Origin: Oscillospiraceae bacterium
GTDB taxonomy: Bacteria > Bacillota > Clostridia > UMGS1810
NCBI GenBank assembly: GCA_021629085.1
Contig: JAJXRJ010000003.1
Location: forward strand, 1-64,000
DNA length: 64,000 bases
Direction: 5' to 3'
Shown piece by piece: positions 1 to 7,408 of this stretch. The notes below the pieces were generated by a model. That model ran no database searches. It was given only the letters and a program-made list of their open reading frames with translations, and had not been told where the DNA came from. Positions within the stretch are counted from its first letter, which is position 1, and each line of letters starts with the position of its first letter. Position numbers and translations under genes: made by a program.

Positions 1-6
1 TGCAGG

Positions 7-35
7 TATAATATACATATACCCCTATATGTATA
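7..35 (+). promoter_or_regulatory. Promoter -10 box and palindromic operator of the metal ATPase gene
   Basis: TATAAT lies at 7-12. A perfect inverted repeat with 10-bp arms (TATACATATA at 12-21, TATATGTATA at 26-35) around CCCC begins at the last base of the -10 box and covers the expected transcription start near 19. The ribosome binding site AGGAGG (37-42) follows at once. A palindrome over the start site of a metal ATPase gene is typical of ArsR/SmtB- or CsoR-type metal-released repressors. The regulator gene itself is not visible and may lie left of the window. Confidence 0.6.
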
Positions 36-48
36 AAGGAGGATTGCT

Positions 49-1986
49 GTGAATAAAATCATTGGAACAGTCGAGGGATTTATGGAACTTGGCGGGATAA
101 AAAAGGACATCGCATGTTTAATTATCTCCGGCCTTGCGCTGCTTATCAGTATCTTTGACTTGCTCCCACTTCCATTTGACGCTGCATGGGTTGCAATTGT
201 ACTTTGCGGCTTGCCGATTATCGTGGAAGCAATGATCGGCCTTATCACCGCTTTTGACATAAAAGCCGATGTGCTGGTATCCCTTGCTTTGATTGCGTCT
301 ATCTGTATCGGCGAGGATTTTGCTGCCGGCGAAGTTGCCTTTATTATGCAGCTTGGCGCTTTGCTGGAAGACTTAACAGTCGCAAAAGCGCGCGCCGGGA
401 TTGAAAAGCTTATACACCTCACACCCCAAACGGCAAGAGTGATAACAGACGGAGCAGAGAAAATAATCCCCGCGAAAGAAGTAAGCATTGACGATAGGAT
501 TCGTGTGCTTCCCGGGGAAACCGTCCCTGTTGACGGCATTATCGTCAGCGGACAGACGTCTATCAATCAAGCGGTTATGACGGGCGAATCGCTGCCCGTT
601 GATAAGACAGCCGGGGACGAGGTATCGAGCGGCACTGTAAATCAGTTTGGCGCGTTTGAAATGAGGGCGACAAAAGTGGGGGAGGACAGCTCCATTCAGC
701 GCATGATACGCCTTGTTCAGTCTGCCGACGCTAGAAAAGCAAAAATTGTCGGGCTTGCGGACCGATGGGCGACTTGGATTGTTGTAATCGCCTTAACTGC
801 CGCCGCCCTTACATGGCTGATCAGCGGTGAAATTATCCGCGCAGTTACCATTCTTGTTGTGTTCTGTCCCTGTGCATTGGTGCTTGCAACCCCCACTGCA
901 ATCATGGCGGCAATTGGCAATGCTACAAAGCATGGGTTCCTTGTCCGGGCGGGGGATGCGCTTGAGCGGCTTGCAAAAGTATCAAGAATTACCTTTGACA
1001 AGACGGGCACGCTTACCTATGGGACGCCCAAGGTGACCGCTGTAGAAAGTATATCTGATTACGGCAAGGATAGCGTCTTTGCTTTTGCGGCTGCAGCCGA
1101 ACAGCTTTCCGAACACCCTTTGGGAAAAGCAATTGTCCGCTGCTATAAAGCTGAAACAGGGACGGCCTTGCTTCCCGCCATGGAGTTTCAAATGCTTCCC
1201 GGCGAGGGGATTACTGCAATGGTTGCAGGCAAACAAATCAAAGCCGGCAATCTCAAATTTCTCTCCAAATATAAAGAATTACAGCTGCCACACACGCAGG
1301 CGGCGGGCGCAGGGAAATATTTGAAGGATGGCAGCACAGTTATTTACATAGCCATAGACGATATTTTGGCGGGCTATATCGTCCTCTCTGATACGCTTCG
1401 CGAAGAAAGCGCACACATGGTTGACCGCTTAAACCGTCTTGGCGTCCAGCCAGTCCTTTTGACGGGCGATCATCAAAATGCCGCTGATGCGATTGGACGA
1501 AAGCTCCATATTAAGGAAATATATGCAAATTGCCTGCCAGAGGATAAGCTGAACTGCATCGAAAGCTATCAAAATAATGGGGAAGATGTATGTATGATCG
1601 GGGATGGCATCAATGACGCACCCGCGCTCAAAAAAGCAAATGTCGGCATAGCAATGGGGAGCGTGGGAAGCGACATTGCCGTAGATGCCGCTGATATTGC
1701 GCTTATAGATGACGAATTAAAAGAGCTTCCCCATCTTTTTGCGCTGTCCAGGCGCATGATGACGGCAATCAAGCGAAACCTCGCATTTTCAATGGGGCTT
1801 AATTTCCTTGCGATTGCACTTGCCATTACGGGCATTCTCAATCCTGTTGTGGGCGCCCTTGTCCATAATGCGGGCTCGGTTGTCGTTATCATCAACTCGG
1901 CGTTGTTATTAAAATGGAAAAGTGAGGAAATAATGCGCCGGCCATATGTCCCGTTTGGCCATTCACACGCTGAAGGTCAAAAATAA
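49..1986 (+). CDS. Heavy-metal translocating P1B-type ATPase
   Basis: Integral membrane pump that couples ATP hydrolysis to export of a soft or transition metal ion. Visible motifs in order: MTGES of the actuator domain, CPCALVLATPTA (the metal-binding CPC of transmembrane segment 6), DKTGTLT with the phosphorylated Asp, SEHPLGKAI (HP locus of the nucleotide domain) and GDGINDAPAL. At 645 residues it has no N-terminal HMA or CxxC metal-binding domain; it starts directly with membrane helices and ends in a short His-containing tail. The start is GTG, six bases after AGGAGG. CPC together with the MGSVGSDIAVDAADIAL stretch points to the Zn/Cd or Cu group, but the substrate cannot be fixed. The 3' end overlaps the open frame of a truncated response regulator on the other strand. 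Confidence 0.9.
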   Translation: MNKIIGTVEGFMELGGIKKDIACLIISGLALLISIFDLLPLPFDAAWVAIVLCGLPIIVEAMIGLITAFDIKADVLVSLALIASICIGEDFAAGEVAFIMQLGALLEDLTVAKARAGIEKLIHLTPQTARVITDGAEKIIPAKEVSIDDRIRVLPGETVPVDGIIVSGQTSINQAVMTGESLPVDKTAGDEVSSGTVNQFGAFEMRATKVGEDSSIQRMIRLVQSADARKAKIVGLADRWATWIVVIALTAAALTWLISGEIIRAVTILVVFCPCALVLATPTAIMAAIGNATKHGFLVRAGDALERLAKVSRITFDKTGTLTYGTPKVTAVESISDYGKDSVFAFAAAAEQLSEHPLGKAIVRCYKAETGTALLPAMEFQMLPGEGITAMVAGKQIKAGNLKFLSKYKELQLPHTQAAGAGKYLKDGSTVIYIAIDDILAGYIVLSDTLREESAHMVDRLNRLGVQPVLLTGDHQNAADAIGRKLHIKEIYANCLPEDKLNCIESYQNNGEDVCMIGDGINDAPALKKANVGIAMGSVGSDIAVDAADIALIDDELKELPHLFALSRRMMTAIKRNLAFSMGLNFLAIALAITGILNPVVGALVHNAGSVVVIINSALLLKWKSEEIMRRPYVPFGHSHAEGQK

Positions 1987-2123
1987 ATATATAATTTGAA
2001 ACTCCCCGTTTTTCCTTCTGTATATTGCTTGATATCTGCGTCTTTTTTAAAATATTCTAAAAGCAGTGCTTGGATTTCCTCGCACTGCTTTAGATCATCG
2101 TCACAAAAAGCGATTTTTAACAT
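1977..2123 (-). pseudogene. N-terminal fragment of an AgrA/LytTR-type response regulator
   Basis: A 48-codon frame opens with ATG at 2123, preceded by AGAGG. It begins MLKIAFCDDD, the typical start of a receiver domain in LytTR-family regulators with the acidic metal-binding residues, and continues through the first helix (EEIQALLLEYFKK) into YTEGKTG. It then breaks off into unrelated residues and stops inside the 3' end of the P-type ATPase gene. The phosphorylated Asp, the rest of the receiver and the LytTR DNA-binding domain are missing. This is a genuine truncation; the break lies close to 1990-2000 and probably marks a past insertion or deletion next to the ATPase gene. An intact relative lies at 41063-41785. 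Confidence 0.6.
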
Positions 2124-2300
2124 CTGAATCGCCTCTTTGTTTTTTTATTCTATCACAGTCATGCGGAACAATCAATTTTCATATCTCCCTGCAAGAATTT
2201 TTGATGCAAATATAAACGATATTTCGAAATTAAAAATAAAATATATGATTTATAAATCATAATGGAAAAAATTTTTAAAAAAACGAAAAATGGTATATAA

Positions 2301-2364
2301 ATGACACCAGAAATTTTAATCATATGGTGTCATAATGGAGGTACCTAGATGGAAATGAGGTATC
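2301..2364 (+). promoter_or_regulatory. Inverted and direct repeats upstream of the ribbon-helix-helix gene
   Basis: A perfect 9-bp inverted repeat (ATGACACCA at 2301-2309, TGGTGTCAT at 2325-2333) is followed by a direct repeat, GAGGTACCT at 2338-2346 and GAGGTATCT at 2356-2364. The second copy also supplies GAGG as ribosome binding site for the gene at 2368. Ribbon-helix-helix proteins often bind paired direct repeats in front of their own gene, so autoregulation is a reasonable inference. The surrounding 2130-2300 is very AT-rich and shows no gene. Confidence 0.4.
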
Positions 2365-2367
2365 TCT

Positions 2368-2556
2368 ATGGTGGATCTAAAGCGAGATTTTACAACCCGT
2401 ATGCCGCTTATGGTACATGCAAAGCTCAAGTTTATAGCGGGCCAGGAGAGCCGCACCATAAACAATATGCTGGTACACCTTGCGCAAGAAAAGATTAAAC
2501 GGTACGAAAAGGCAAACGGTAAAATTGAAATCTCAGAAGAAGAACTTTACGCATAG
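2368..2556 (+). CDS. Small Arc/CopG-like ribbon-helix-helix DNA-binding protein
   Basis: The 62-residue protein begins with a basic segment and an RDFTTRMPLMVHAKLKFIA strand-helix stretch, followed by ESRTINNMLVHLAQEKIKRYEK, which resembles helix B of the MetJ/Arc fold, including the N-N-x-x-V pattern. Such proteins are dimeric repressors, often of small mobile or plasmid-derived modules. It stands alone between a truncated gene and a terminator, with no obvious toxin partner. The start is set by GAGG eight bases upstream; the nearer upstream ATG codons are in other frames. I cannot assign a target beyond the repeats just upstream. Confidence 0.6.
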   Translation: MVDLKRDFTTRMPLMVHAKLKFIAGQESRTINNMLVHLAQEKIKRYEKANGKIEISEEELYA

Positions 2557-2557
2557 G

Positions 2558-2579
2558 GGGAGACTGTGGTCTCCCTTTA
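2558..2579 (+). terminator. Rho-independent terminator after the RHH gene
   Basis: Stem GGGAGAC (2558-2564) pairs with GTCTCCC (2569-2575) around TGTG and is followed by TTTAT. It begins two bases after the stop codon of the ribbon-helix-helix gene. Confidence 0.75.
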
Positions 2580-2610
2580 TACTTTTGGAAAGGACGTAGA
2601 TCTAAATATG

Positions 2611-2640
2611 AAAAATCCCATCTTTTTAGATGGGATTTTA
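2611..2640. terminator. Second hairpin terminator, possibly bidirectional
   Basis: AAAATCCCATCT (from 2612) pairs perfectly with AGATGGGATTTT around a T-rich loop, giving A-rich and T-rich flanks on both strands. A similar AATCCCGTCT/AGACGGGATT terminator lies at 63353-63392. Confidence 0.6.
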
Positions 2641-2829
2641 ATAGCAGCAATATCCGCTGTGACGCGGCTTAACCTTCCAAAAACGATACCTCGCACAGCA
2701 GGCGCACTTGCAAAAAAAGTGGTAGCGGCAGATTGCCGTCGTGAGCGCGCTTGCAAGCGGACAGGTGCGCCGCGCGTGCTTTTTTGCGACAAAGGGGGGA
2801 GCAAGGCAGCGGGCGGATGGCTTATTTTT
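2641..2829. other. Gap without a supported gene
   Basis: About 190 bp of GC-rich sequence between two terminators. Frames are open on both strands but have no ribosome binding site or recognisable protein, and one runs through the tRNA gene. I see no gene here. Confidence 0.6.
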
Positions 2830-2871
2830 GACAAAAAATAAGCCGGCGCAAAGTTTACTTTGCGCCGGCTT
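2830..2871 (-). terminator. Terminator of tRNA-Thr
   Basis: Read on the minus strand, AAGCCGGCGCAAAGT and ACTTTGCGCCGGCTT (2840-2854 and 2857-2871) form a long perfect stem directly after the tRNA, followed by a TATTTTTTG tract. Confidence 0.85.
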
Positions 2872-2946
2872 GGAGCTGTTGAGCAGATTCGAACTGCCGA
2901 CCTCTTCCTTACCAAGGAAGTGCTCTGCCTGCTGAGCTACAACAGC
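2871..2946 (-). tRNA. tRNA-Thr (GGT)
   Basis: The minus strand reads GCTGTTG ... CAACAGC with the discriminator base and an encoded CCA, a TTCGAAT T-loop, and an anticodon loop TTGGTAA giving GGT. Acceptor, D, anticodon and T stems all form. Confidence 0.95.
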
Positions 2947-2976
2947 ATACTCTTATGTTTGGCGGTCACAAATGAT

Positions 2977-3005
2977 AGTATACATAGTTTTTGACAACTT
3001 GTCAA
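2977..3005 (-). promoter_or_regulatory. Sigma-70 type promoter of tRNA-Thr
   Basis: On the minus strand TTGACA (3000-3005) and TATACT (2977-2982) are separated by exactly 17 bp. The expected start is about 24 bases before the mature tRNA end. Confidence 0.85.
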
Positions 3006-3042
3006 GTATTTTTTTACACTTCTTCCTTTTTTTCCAATTTAG

Positions 3043-3084
3043 CACCGCCGGCCCACAAAGCTGTTACAGTGTGCGCCGGCGGTG
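3043..3084. other. GC-rich hairpin downstream of yunB
   Basis: CACCGCCGGC (3043-3052) and GCCGGCGGTG (3075-3084) form a perfect stem just after the yunB stop. There is no good U-tract on the yunB strand, so termination there is uncertain. Confidence 0.4.
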
Positions 3085-3096
3085 TTTGGATGCCTT

Positions 3097-3816
3097 TTAT
3101 GGCATGACGTCTAAAATATAATCTTCCAGCTCTCCTTCAATTTCGTTGACGCCCATATAGGTTTCAGGTACTTCTCCCACAATGACGGTTTGTGCCACCA
3201 TTACGGAGGTGTTAATCTCCGCATTTGTTCTTAAGCCGGGCAAGATCGCGCTGATTTGTGTTTTAATGTCCATATACACGTTGTGGGAGGTTTGATTGAT
3301 GCCCATTGCAACAAATTTATCGCTGTAATCCACATACACCGAGTTATACGGGACAATTTTAAATGGGATCTTTGGCCCCATGCCGCTGAAAAATTCATTT
3401 TGGGTAAAGTTCCCCAGTGGAATGGCGAGGCCAGTTTCCTCCACTGCCATCACGTTGTTTAAAATATCCAGTGCTAAGTCGGATTTGATTTGATTCATTT
3501 TGACGGCATCAATTGTGATGCCTGTGATTTTATTGCTGTCATCCCGGGAGATGGTGACAAGGTCGTCGTATTGAATCGCTGCATCGCCAAATACTTTTGC
3601 AGTCGATTTGTAGATAATCTTAGTGGCAAGATTGTCCAGGGCAGACTGCGCTACTGCATTGACAATGGGCCGCACGCTGAAAAGAAAGGCAAACACTATG
3701 TACGTGCAGAGGGCCAGCACCAGCAAAATCACAAACGGCCGGCTGGGGCGCAGCCAGGTTTTGTGCCGTTTGCGCCTTGGCCTGCCGTATCCAAATCGGG
3801 TAAACATTTTTTGCAT
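3097..3816 (-). CDS. yunB: Sporulation protein YunB
   Basis: Sporulation protein of the YunB family; in Bacillus members are made in the mother cell under sigma-E, with an unclear molecular role. The 239-residue protein has a strongly basic N-terminus (GRPRRKRHKTW), one membrane segment at about residues 28-50, then a conserved domain with RPIVNAVAQSALDN and PLGNFTQNEFFSGMGPKIPFKI, near-diagnostic for the family, ending near GEVPETYM. That tail is expected to face outward across the membrane. The gene is divergent from a penicillin-binding protein gene with about 100 bp between, which fits a cell-wall or spore context. The start follows a GGGGGG stretch seven bases upstream. Confidence 0.9.
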   Translation of the reverse strand: MQKMFTRFGYGRPRRKRHKTWLRPSRPFVILLVLALCTYIVFAFLFSVRPIVNAVAQSALDNLATKIIYKSTAKVFGDAAIQYDDLVTISRDDSNKITGITIDAVKMNQIKSDLALDILNNVMAVEETGLAIPLGNFTQNEFFSGMGPKIPFKIVPYNSVYVDYSDKFVAMGINQTSHNVYMDIKTQISAILPGLRTNAEINTSVMVAQTVIVGEVPETYMGVNEIEGELEDYILDVMP

Positions 3817-3916
3817 ACAAATCCCCCCAATGTAGTGTATGTATTTATGATGAAAAAGGTTACCGTATATTTCCAGCGCACGCCGGGCAAACTACCCGTA
3901 AGAAGGGGAGGAGTAT

Positions 3917-5431
3917 ATGATTGTTTCGCGTGCAAAAAGCCTTTTGCTTGTTTTTTTTATTGCGGCCATACTGCTGCTTTGTGCCGTATTAAAAATTGCG
4001 GTGGTAGATGGGCCGGAATATGCGCTGCAAGCGGCAAGCCAGCAGTCGAGCCAAATGAAAATCAAAACCTATCGCGGTGCAATTTTTGACCGCCAGCTAA
4101 GACCGTTGGTAGATGCGCGCAGCTATATTCTTGCGCTGACCGACGATAAGGGAGTAAAAAATATTGAGGACGCGGTGACATCTGGAGAGGAATATGTGCG
4201 GTTTAACATCACAAAGCGGTATGACGAACGCAATCTTGCCCGTCACATCATTGGCTATGTCGACGGCGAATGCAAGGGAGTAAGCGGCCTAGAGCAGCTC
4301 TACGACGGTGTGCTGTATTCTGACATCAGCTATACCATCAACGATTTCAACAATGTGTTCGACCAACCCATCCCCCGGTTCGGGCGTTCTGTTTTAAACC
4401 CGCTTTATGAAAACAAACGCAATTTAAAGCTGACACTGGACTATCACATTCAAAAAATTGTGGAACAGGCGGCAGACGGCTGTGAAACTAATAGCGCGAT
4501 TGTGGTGCTTGATACGGATACATTTGATGTTTTGGCGTCTTGCAGCCGTCCTAATTTTGACCAGAACAATGTCGAACAATATTTAAACGCCGGCGGCAGT
4601 GAACTGGTAAACCGCGCTATGGCAGAGTATGATGCGGGCAGTATTTTTAAAATCATCACAGCGGCATGTGCACTGGAAAACGGGATTGCCCTGCCAAATG
4701 ACCCATTTTGGTGCGGCGGAAGGAGCAATTTTGACGGACAGATTTTTCAGTGCCATGAAGAAGAGGGGCATGGCGTTATTCCATTTTTTGACGCTTTTGC
4801 AAAGTCGTGCAACTGTTGTTTTTACGATTTGGGAATTTTAAGCGGAAAGGCAGAATTGGAAAGGATGGCAAAGCGGTTTGGTATGGGACGGCCGGTGCTA
4901 GACATCCCTGGAGAAGCGGCTGGGAGCATTTCACTGTCGGATAAGACAACGCGCTCCGACATGGCAAATGCGGCCATCGGGCAAGGGGATATTTTAATCA
5001 CACCGCTTCAGGCGGCAAAAATTGCCGCTGTCATTGCCTGCGGCGGCTATGAAAAAGAAGTGAACCTGGTGGATGCGGTAGTGGATGAAACAGGGGTTGG
5101 CATTGCCAGTGAACGCCGAACGGGGGAGCAGCAGATTGTAAGTGCAGAAACCGCGGCGCAAATTCAAGAGATGATGCGGCGCACAGTTACAAATGGCACT
5201 GGCTGGCAGGCTAACAGCCCTGTGGTGGAAATTGCAGGAAAGACCGGCACGGCAGAAACTGGCTGGCTCAAAGACGGGCAGCCCATGGTGCATGGCTGGT
5301 TTGTTGGATATTTTCCCTATTCCCAACCAAAATACGCCGCCGCCGTATTTTTAGAAGACGGCAAAAGCGGCGCAGTGGCAGCGGGAATCTTTCGGAAGAT
5401 TGCGGAAGAAGTGATGGCGCTTGACTATTAA
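3917..5431 (+). CDS. Penicillin-binding protein, transpeptidase (FtsI/SpoVD-like)
   Basis: D,D-transpeptidase that cross-links peptidoglycan outside the membrane. One N-terminal signal-anchor helix (residues 5-27) is followed by a short non-catalytic region and the transpeptidase domain. Catalytic motifs: SxxK as S242-I-F-K245, SxN as S297-C-N299, and K442-T-G444 in GKTGTAE. At 504 residues it is shorter than typical class B enzymes and has no C-terminal PASTA domains. It has several cysteines (SCNCC). The start has GGGGAGGAG just upstream. Its stop codon overlaps the stop codon of the convergent PPC gene. Next to yunB, a spore cortex or septal role is plausible but not shown. Confidence 0.9.
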   Translation: MIVSRAKSLLLVFFIAAILLLCAVLKIAVVDGPEYALQAASQQSSQMKIKTYRGAIFDRQLRPLVDARSYILALTDDKGVKNIEDAVTSGEEYVRFNITKRYDERNLARHIIGYVDGECKGVSGLEQLYDGVLYSDISYTINDFNNVFDQPIPRFGRSVLNPLYENKRNLKLTLDYHIQKIVEQAADGCETNSAIVVLDTDTFDVLASCSRPNFDQNNVEQYLNAGGSELVNRAMAEYDAGSIFKIITAACALENGIALPNDPFWCGGRSNFDGQIFQCHEEEGHGVIPFFDAFAKSCNCCFYDLGILSGKAELERMAKRFGMGRPVLDIPGEAAGSISLSDKTTRSDMANAAIGQGDILITPLQAAKIAAVIACGGYEKEVNLVDAVVDETGVGIASERRTGEQQIVSAETAAQIQEMMRRTVTNGTGWQANSPVVEIAGKTGTAETGWLKDGQPMVHGWFVGYFPYSQPKYAAAVFLEDGKSGAVAAGIFRKIAEEVMALDY

Positions 5432-5847
5432 AACTCCATTAAATTCAGGCCGGTTTCGTCATCTTCCCTGCGTTCCACATTTCCGTAAATGGAGTGGATG
5501 AAAATTTCGCCTGTCGCGCTGACAATTGCCTGGTTGAGATGCCCTCCCCATACTTTGCCCTCCCGGTCGGCAGCTGTGATGTGCACATGCAGATAGGTTT
5601 CCCCATCCTTCTTTGAGACGTTTCCCATGAGGCTTGTAATTTCCAAATCCTTGTCCAGTGTGTTTTTGAAATACTCCTTTTTTGAAACGTCATAAAGTCC
5701 CATTTCCAGATGGTTGATTGCGCCGATCCCCGTGACGGTACCCAGCCGGACAAGCTTTTTTTCACAGATTTGTTTAATACAGGAAAACACCTCATCGCCC
5801 TTTTCTAAACGCAGCACAATGTAGTCTCCAAACACTCGATAAATCAT
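5428..5847 (-). CDS. PPC/DUF296 (PD1-like) domain protein
   Basis: The 139-residue protein consists of one PPC domain, found in bacterial stand-alone proteins and in plant AT-hook proteins, where it forms trimers. Visible landmarks are GTVTGIGAINHLEMGLYD, the metal-ligand style YLHVHITAAD, and GGHL, as in the metal-binding bacterial members. The start at 5847 is preferred over an upstream frame extension because GGAGG sits five bases before it. The last codons overlap the stop of the penicillin-binding protein gene in a tail-to-tail arrangement. The biochemical role of bacterial PPC proteins is not settled; DNA binding is often annotated but not visible here. Confidence 0.8.
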   Translation of the reverse strand: MIYRVFGDYIVLRLEKGDEVFSCIKQICEKKLVRLGTVTGIGAINHLEMGLYDVSKKEYFKNTLDKDLEITSLMGNVSKKDGETYLHVHITAADREGKVWGGHLNQAIVSATGEIFIHSIYGNVERREDDETGLNLMEF

Positions 5848-6101
5848 ATTGCATCCTCCTTTTTTCAGTCTATTCCTAGTATGCCAAATGACAACCATAT
5901 TATATCCAATTTTTCAGATTTTGTAAAGCGGGCGCGGTATAGATTGCACCATGCAGGTAAATACTGTAAATAGAAAGAAATAAAACTGTCTTCGCCGCTG
6001 TCACTGGCGGGCAGTATTTTAGATTTCCGGCGCGTCTCCTGCCGGAAACATTTACCGACGGCGCTGTGCGCTTGATTGAAAAATGAGGGGAATGAGCATT
6101 T

Positions 6102-7196
6102 ATGCAGGGTATGATTGTGGGGGAAATCAACACGGAAATCACGTCCGCGCTGATGAACTCTCTGGGAGCTGCCATGGCAAGTGTGTCGGATGGCTATGCA
6201 TCAGCCGGCGTTGCGGCAGAGGGCGACAGCGGTGCGGATATGCTGCGGCTTGCATTTTTGGGAGGGTTTTTGAGCTGCGGCGGCCGGGTGCGCGACTTTG
6301 GCAGCCAGCAGTTAGAAACCTCCCGCGCCGCGGCAGCGCTGTACCATTTGGAGTGGTTTTTACACATTGAATCCAAAAATTCGCTGGCAAAGCTCACGAT
6401 TTTAGATGAAGCGGGCAACCCCATCTGCACCGAGCTGCTCAAAAAATTGGAAAAAATGCTGTGGCGCAGGCAGTTTTCGTATTGTTCCGTGGGGCGGATT
6501 GCAAAGATCGAACGGGTGGAACACTTTGAAGAAGTCTACATCCGCTATCTTTCACGTTCCATCAGGCACCCTGGGCCAAAAATTTTAGCGGTTACAGCGG
6601 ATGAGGCGTTTGCATGCACCTTAAAGAAGCTCCCGCTTTCCATCACGGTAATTAAAAGTGTACAAACAGAAGCGTTAAAAAACATCATTGCCGACTTAAA
6701 ATGCGATTTTGCAGTGCTGGACGGCACCCGCCTATCCTTTGCCGACAGCGTGCACGGGAAATTGCCGCCTGGAACGGTATATGCGATGTTTTCTAAAATT
6801 TCGGTGAATAATACGCCGGTTTCCCCCGCGTTTTTACTGAGTGCAACCAAAATTTACGCCATTTTGGCACTGTGTACCCATCTTGCAAACACGGGGCAAA
6901 CCTTTGCCGAGGCGGTGCAAAACGTCCCCAAACGATACGTGCATCGGGATGTGATAGAATGCGGCGCAAATGAGCAAAAAAAACTGTTTGGCGCTATTTT
7001 GCGCGACACGTCGCTTCATCCGATTTTAGAAGACGGCGGTATCCGGATCGGCTGTGATAAAGGCAGCGTGACCATTGTGCCAGATCTTTATCTGCCTGTT
7101 TACAACATTGTTGCTGAAAGCGCCAATGAGGAGTATTGCGCCGAGCTTTGCGCTGATATCAAAGAGAAAATCGGGAAAATTATGGAAAAGAATTAA
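6102..7196 (+). CDS. Degenerate alpha-phosphohexomutase-like protein (probable pseudoenzyme)
   Basis: Not an obvious family member at first sight, but the order of conserved blocks follows phosphoglucomutase/phosphomannomutase. The first domain's glycine-rich and T-P blocks correspond to LRLAFLGGFLSCGGRVRDFG. The catalytic TASHN loop corresponds to H88-IESKN93, keeping a Ser (S91). The metal-binding DGDGDR loop corresponds to V205-LDGTR210, losing the aspartate triad. The C-terminal domain GWVLVRPSGTEP corresponds to GSVTIVPDLYLPVYNIVAES and has lost the phosphate-binding RPSGTEP. Length is 364 against about 450 residues. Loss of both metal and phosphate loops argues against mutase activity; a binding or regulatory role is an inference. 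It precedes RNase J on the same strand. Confidence 0.55.
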   Translation: MQGMIVGEINTEITSALMNSLGAAMASVSDGYASAGVAAEGDSGADMLRLAFLGGFLSCGGRVRDFGSQQLETSRAAAALYHLEWFLHIESKNSLAKLTILDEAGNPICTELLKKLEKMLWRRQFSYCSVGRIAKIERVEHFEEVYIRYLSRSIRHPGPKILAVTADEAFACTLKKLPLSITVIKSVQTEALKNIIADLKCDFAVLDGTRLSFADSVHGKLPPGTVYAMFSKISVNNTPVSPAFLLSATKIYAILALCTHLANTGQTFAEAVQNVPKRYVHRDVIECGANEQKKLFGAILRDTSLHPILEDGGIRIGCDKGSVTIVPDLYLPVYNIVAESANEEYCAELCADIKEKIGKIMEKN

Positions 7197-7326
7197 AAAA
7201 AGCTTCCTTTTTTGAAAAAGATATGATATACTATATCTAATTGATTTGAGCGGACTTTTTTGTTTTAAAAATTTTTAAGCGAAAGAGAAATCAAAAGTAG
7301 AACGGACGGACCATCATAAACATTTG

Positions 7327-7369
7327 GGCTTTTAACGGGTTAAAAGCCTTTGTTCTCATGTGTTATAAT
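7327..7369 (+). promoter_or_regulatory. Hairpin and extended -10 promoter before RNase J
   Basis: GGCTTTTAAC (7327-7336) and GTTAAAAGCC (7339-7348) form a perfect arm pair followed by TTTG. Directly after comes TGTTATAAT (7361-7369), an extended -10 element. The start would be near 7376, leaving a short leader to GGAGG at 7397. The hairpin may terminate transcription from upstream. The rest of 7197-7408 shows no gene. Confidence 0.55.
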
Positions 7370-7408
7370 GCATGTACGGCCATTTTAACGGAATTTGGAG
7401 GTATATTT

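Noticed and set aside
2577..2915. 112-codon frame on the minus strand across tRNA-Thr
   Set aside because: It includes the antisense of a clear tRNA and its terminator, lacks a ribosome binding site and resembles no protein.
5445..5795. 116-codon frame inside the PPC-domain gene
   Set aside because: Same-strand, shifted-frame shadow of a well-supported gene with no start site of its own.
7197..7360. Riboswitch or T-box upstream of RNase J
   Set aside because: Only one simple hairpin is visible and the -10 promoter lies after it, so it is probably outside the RNase J transcript.
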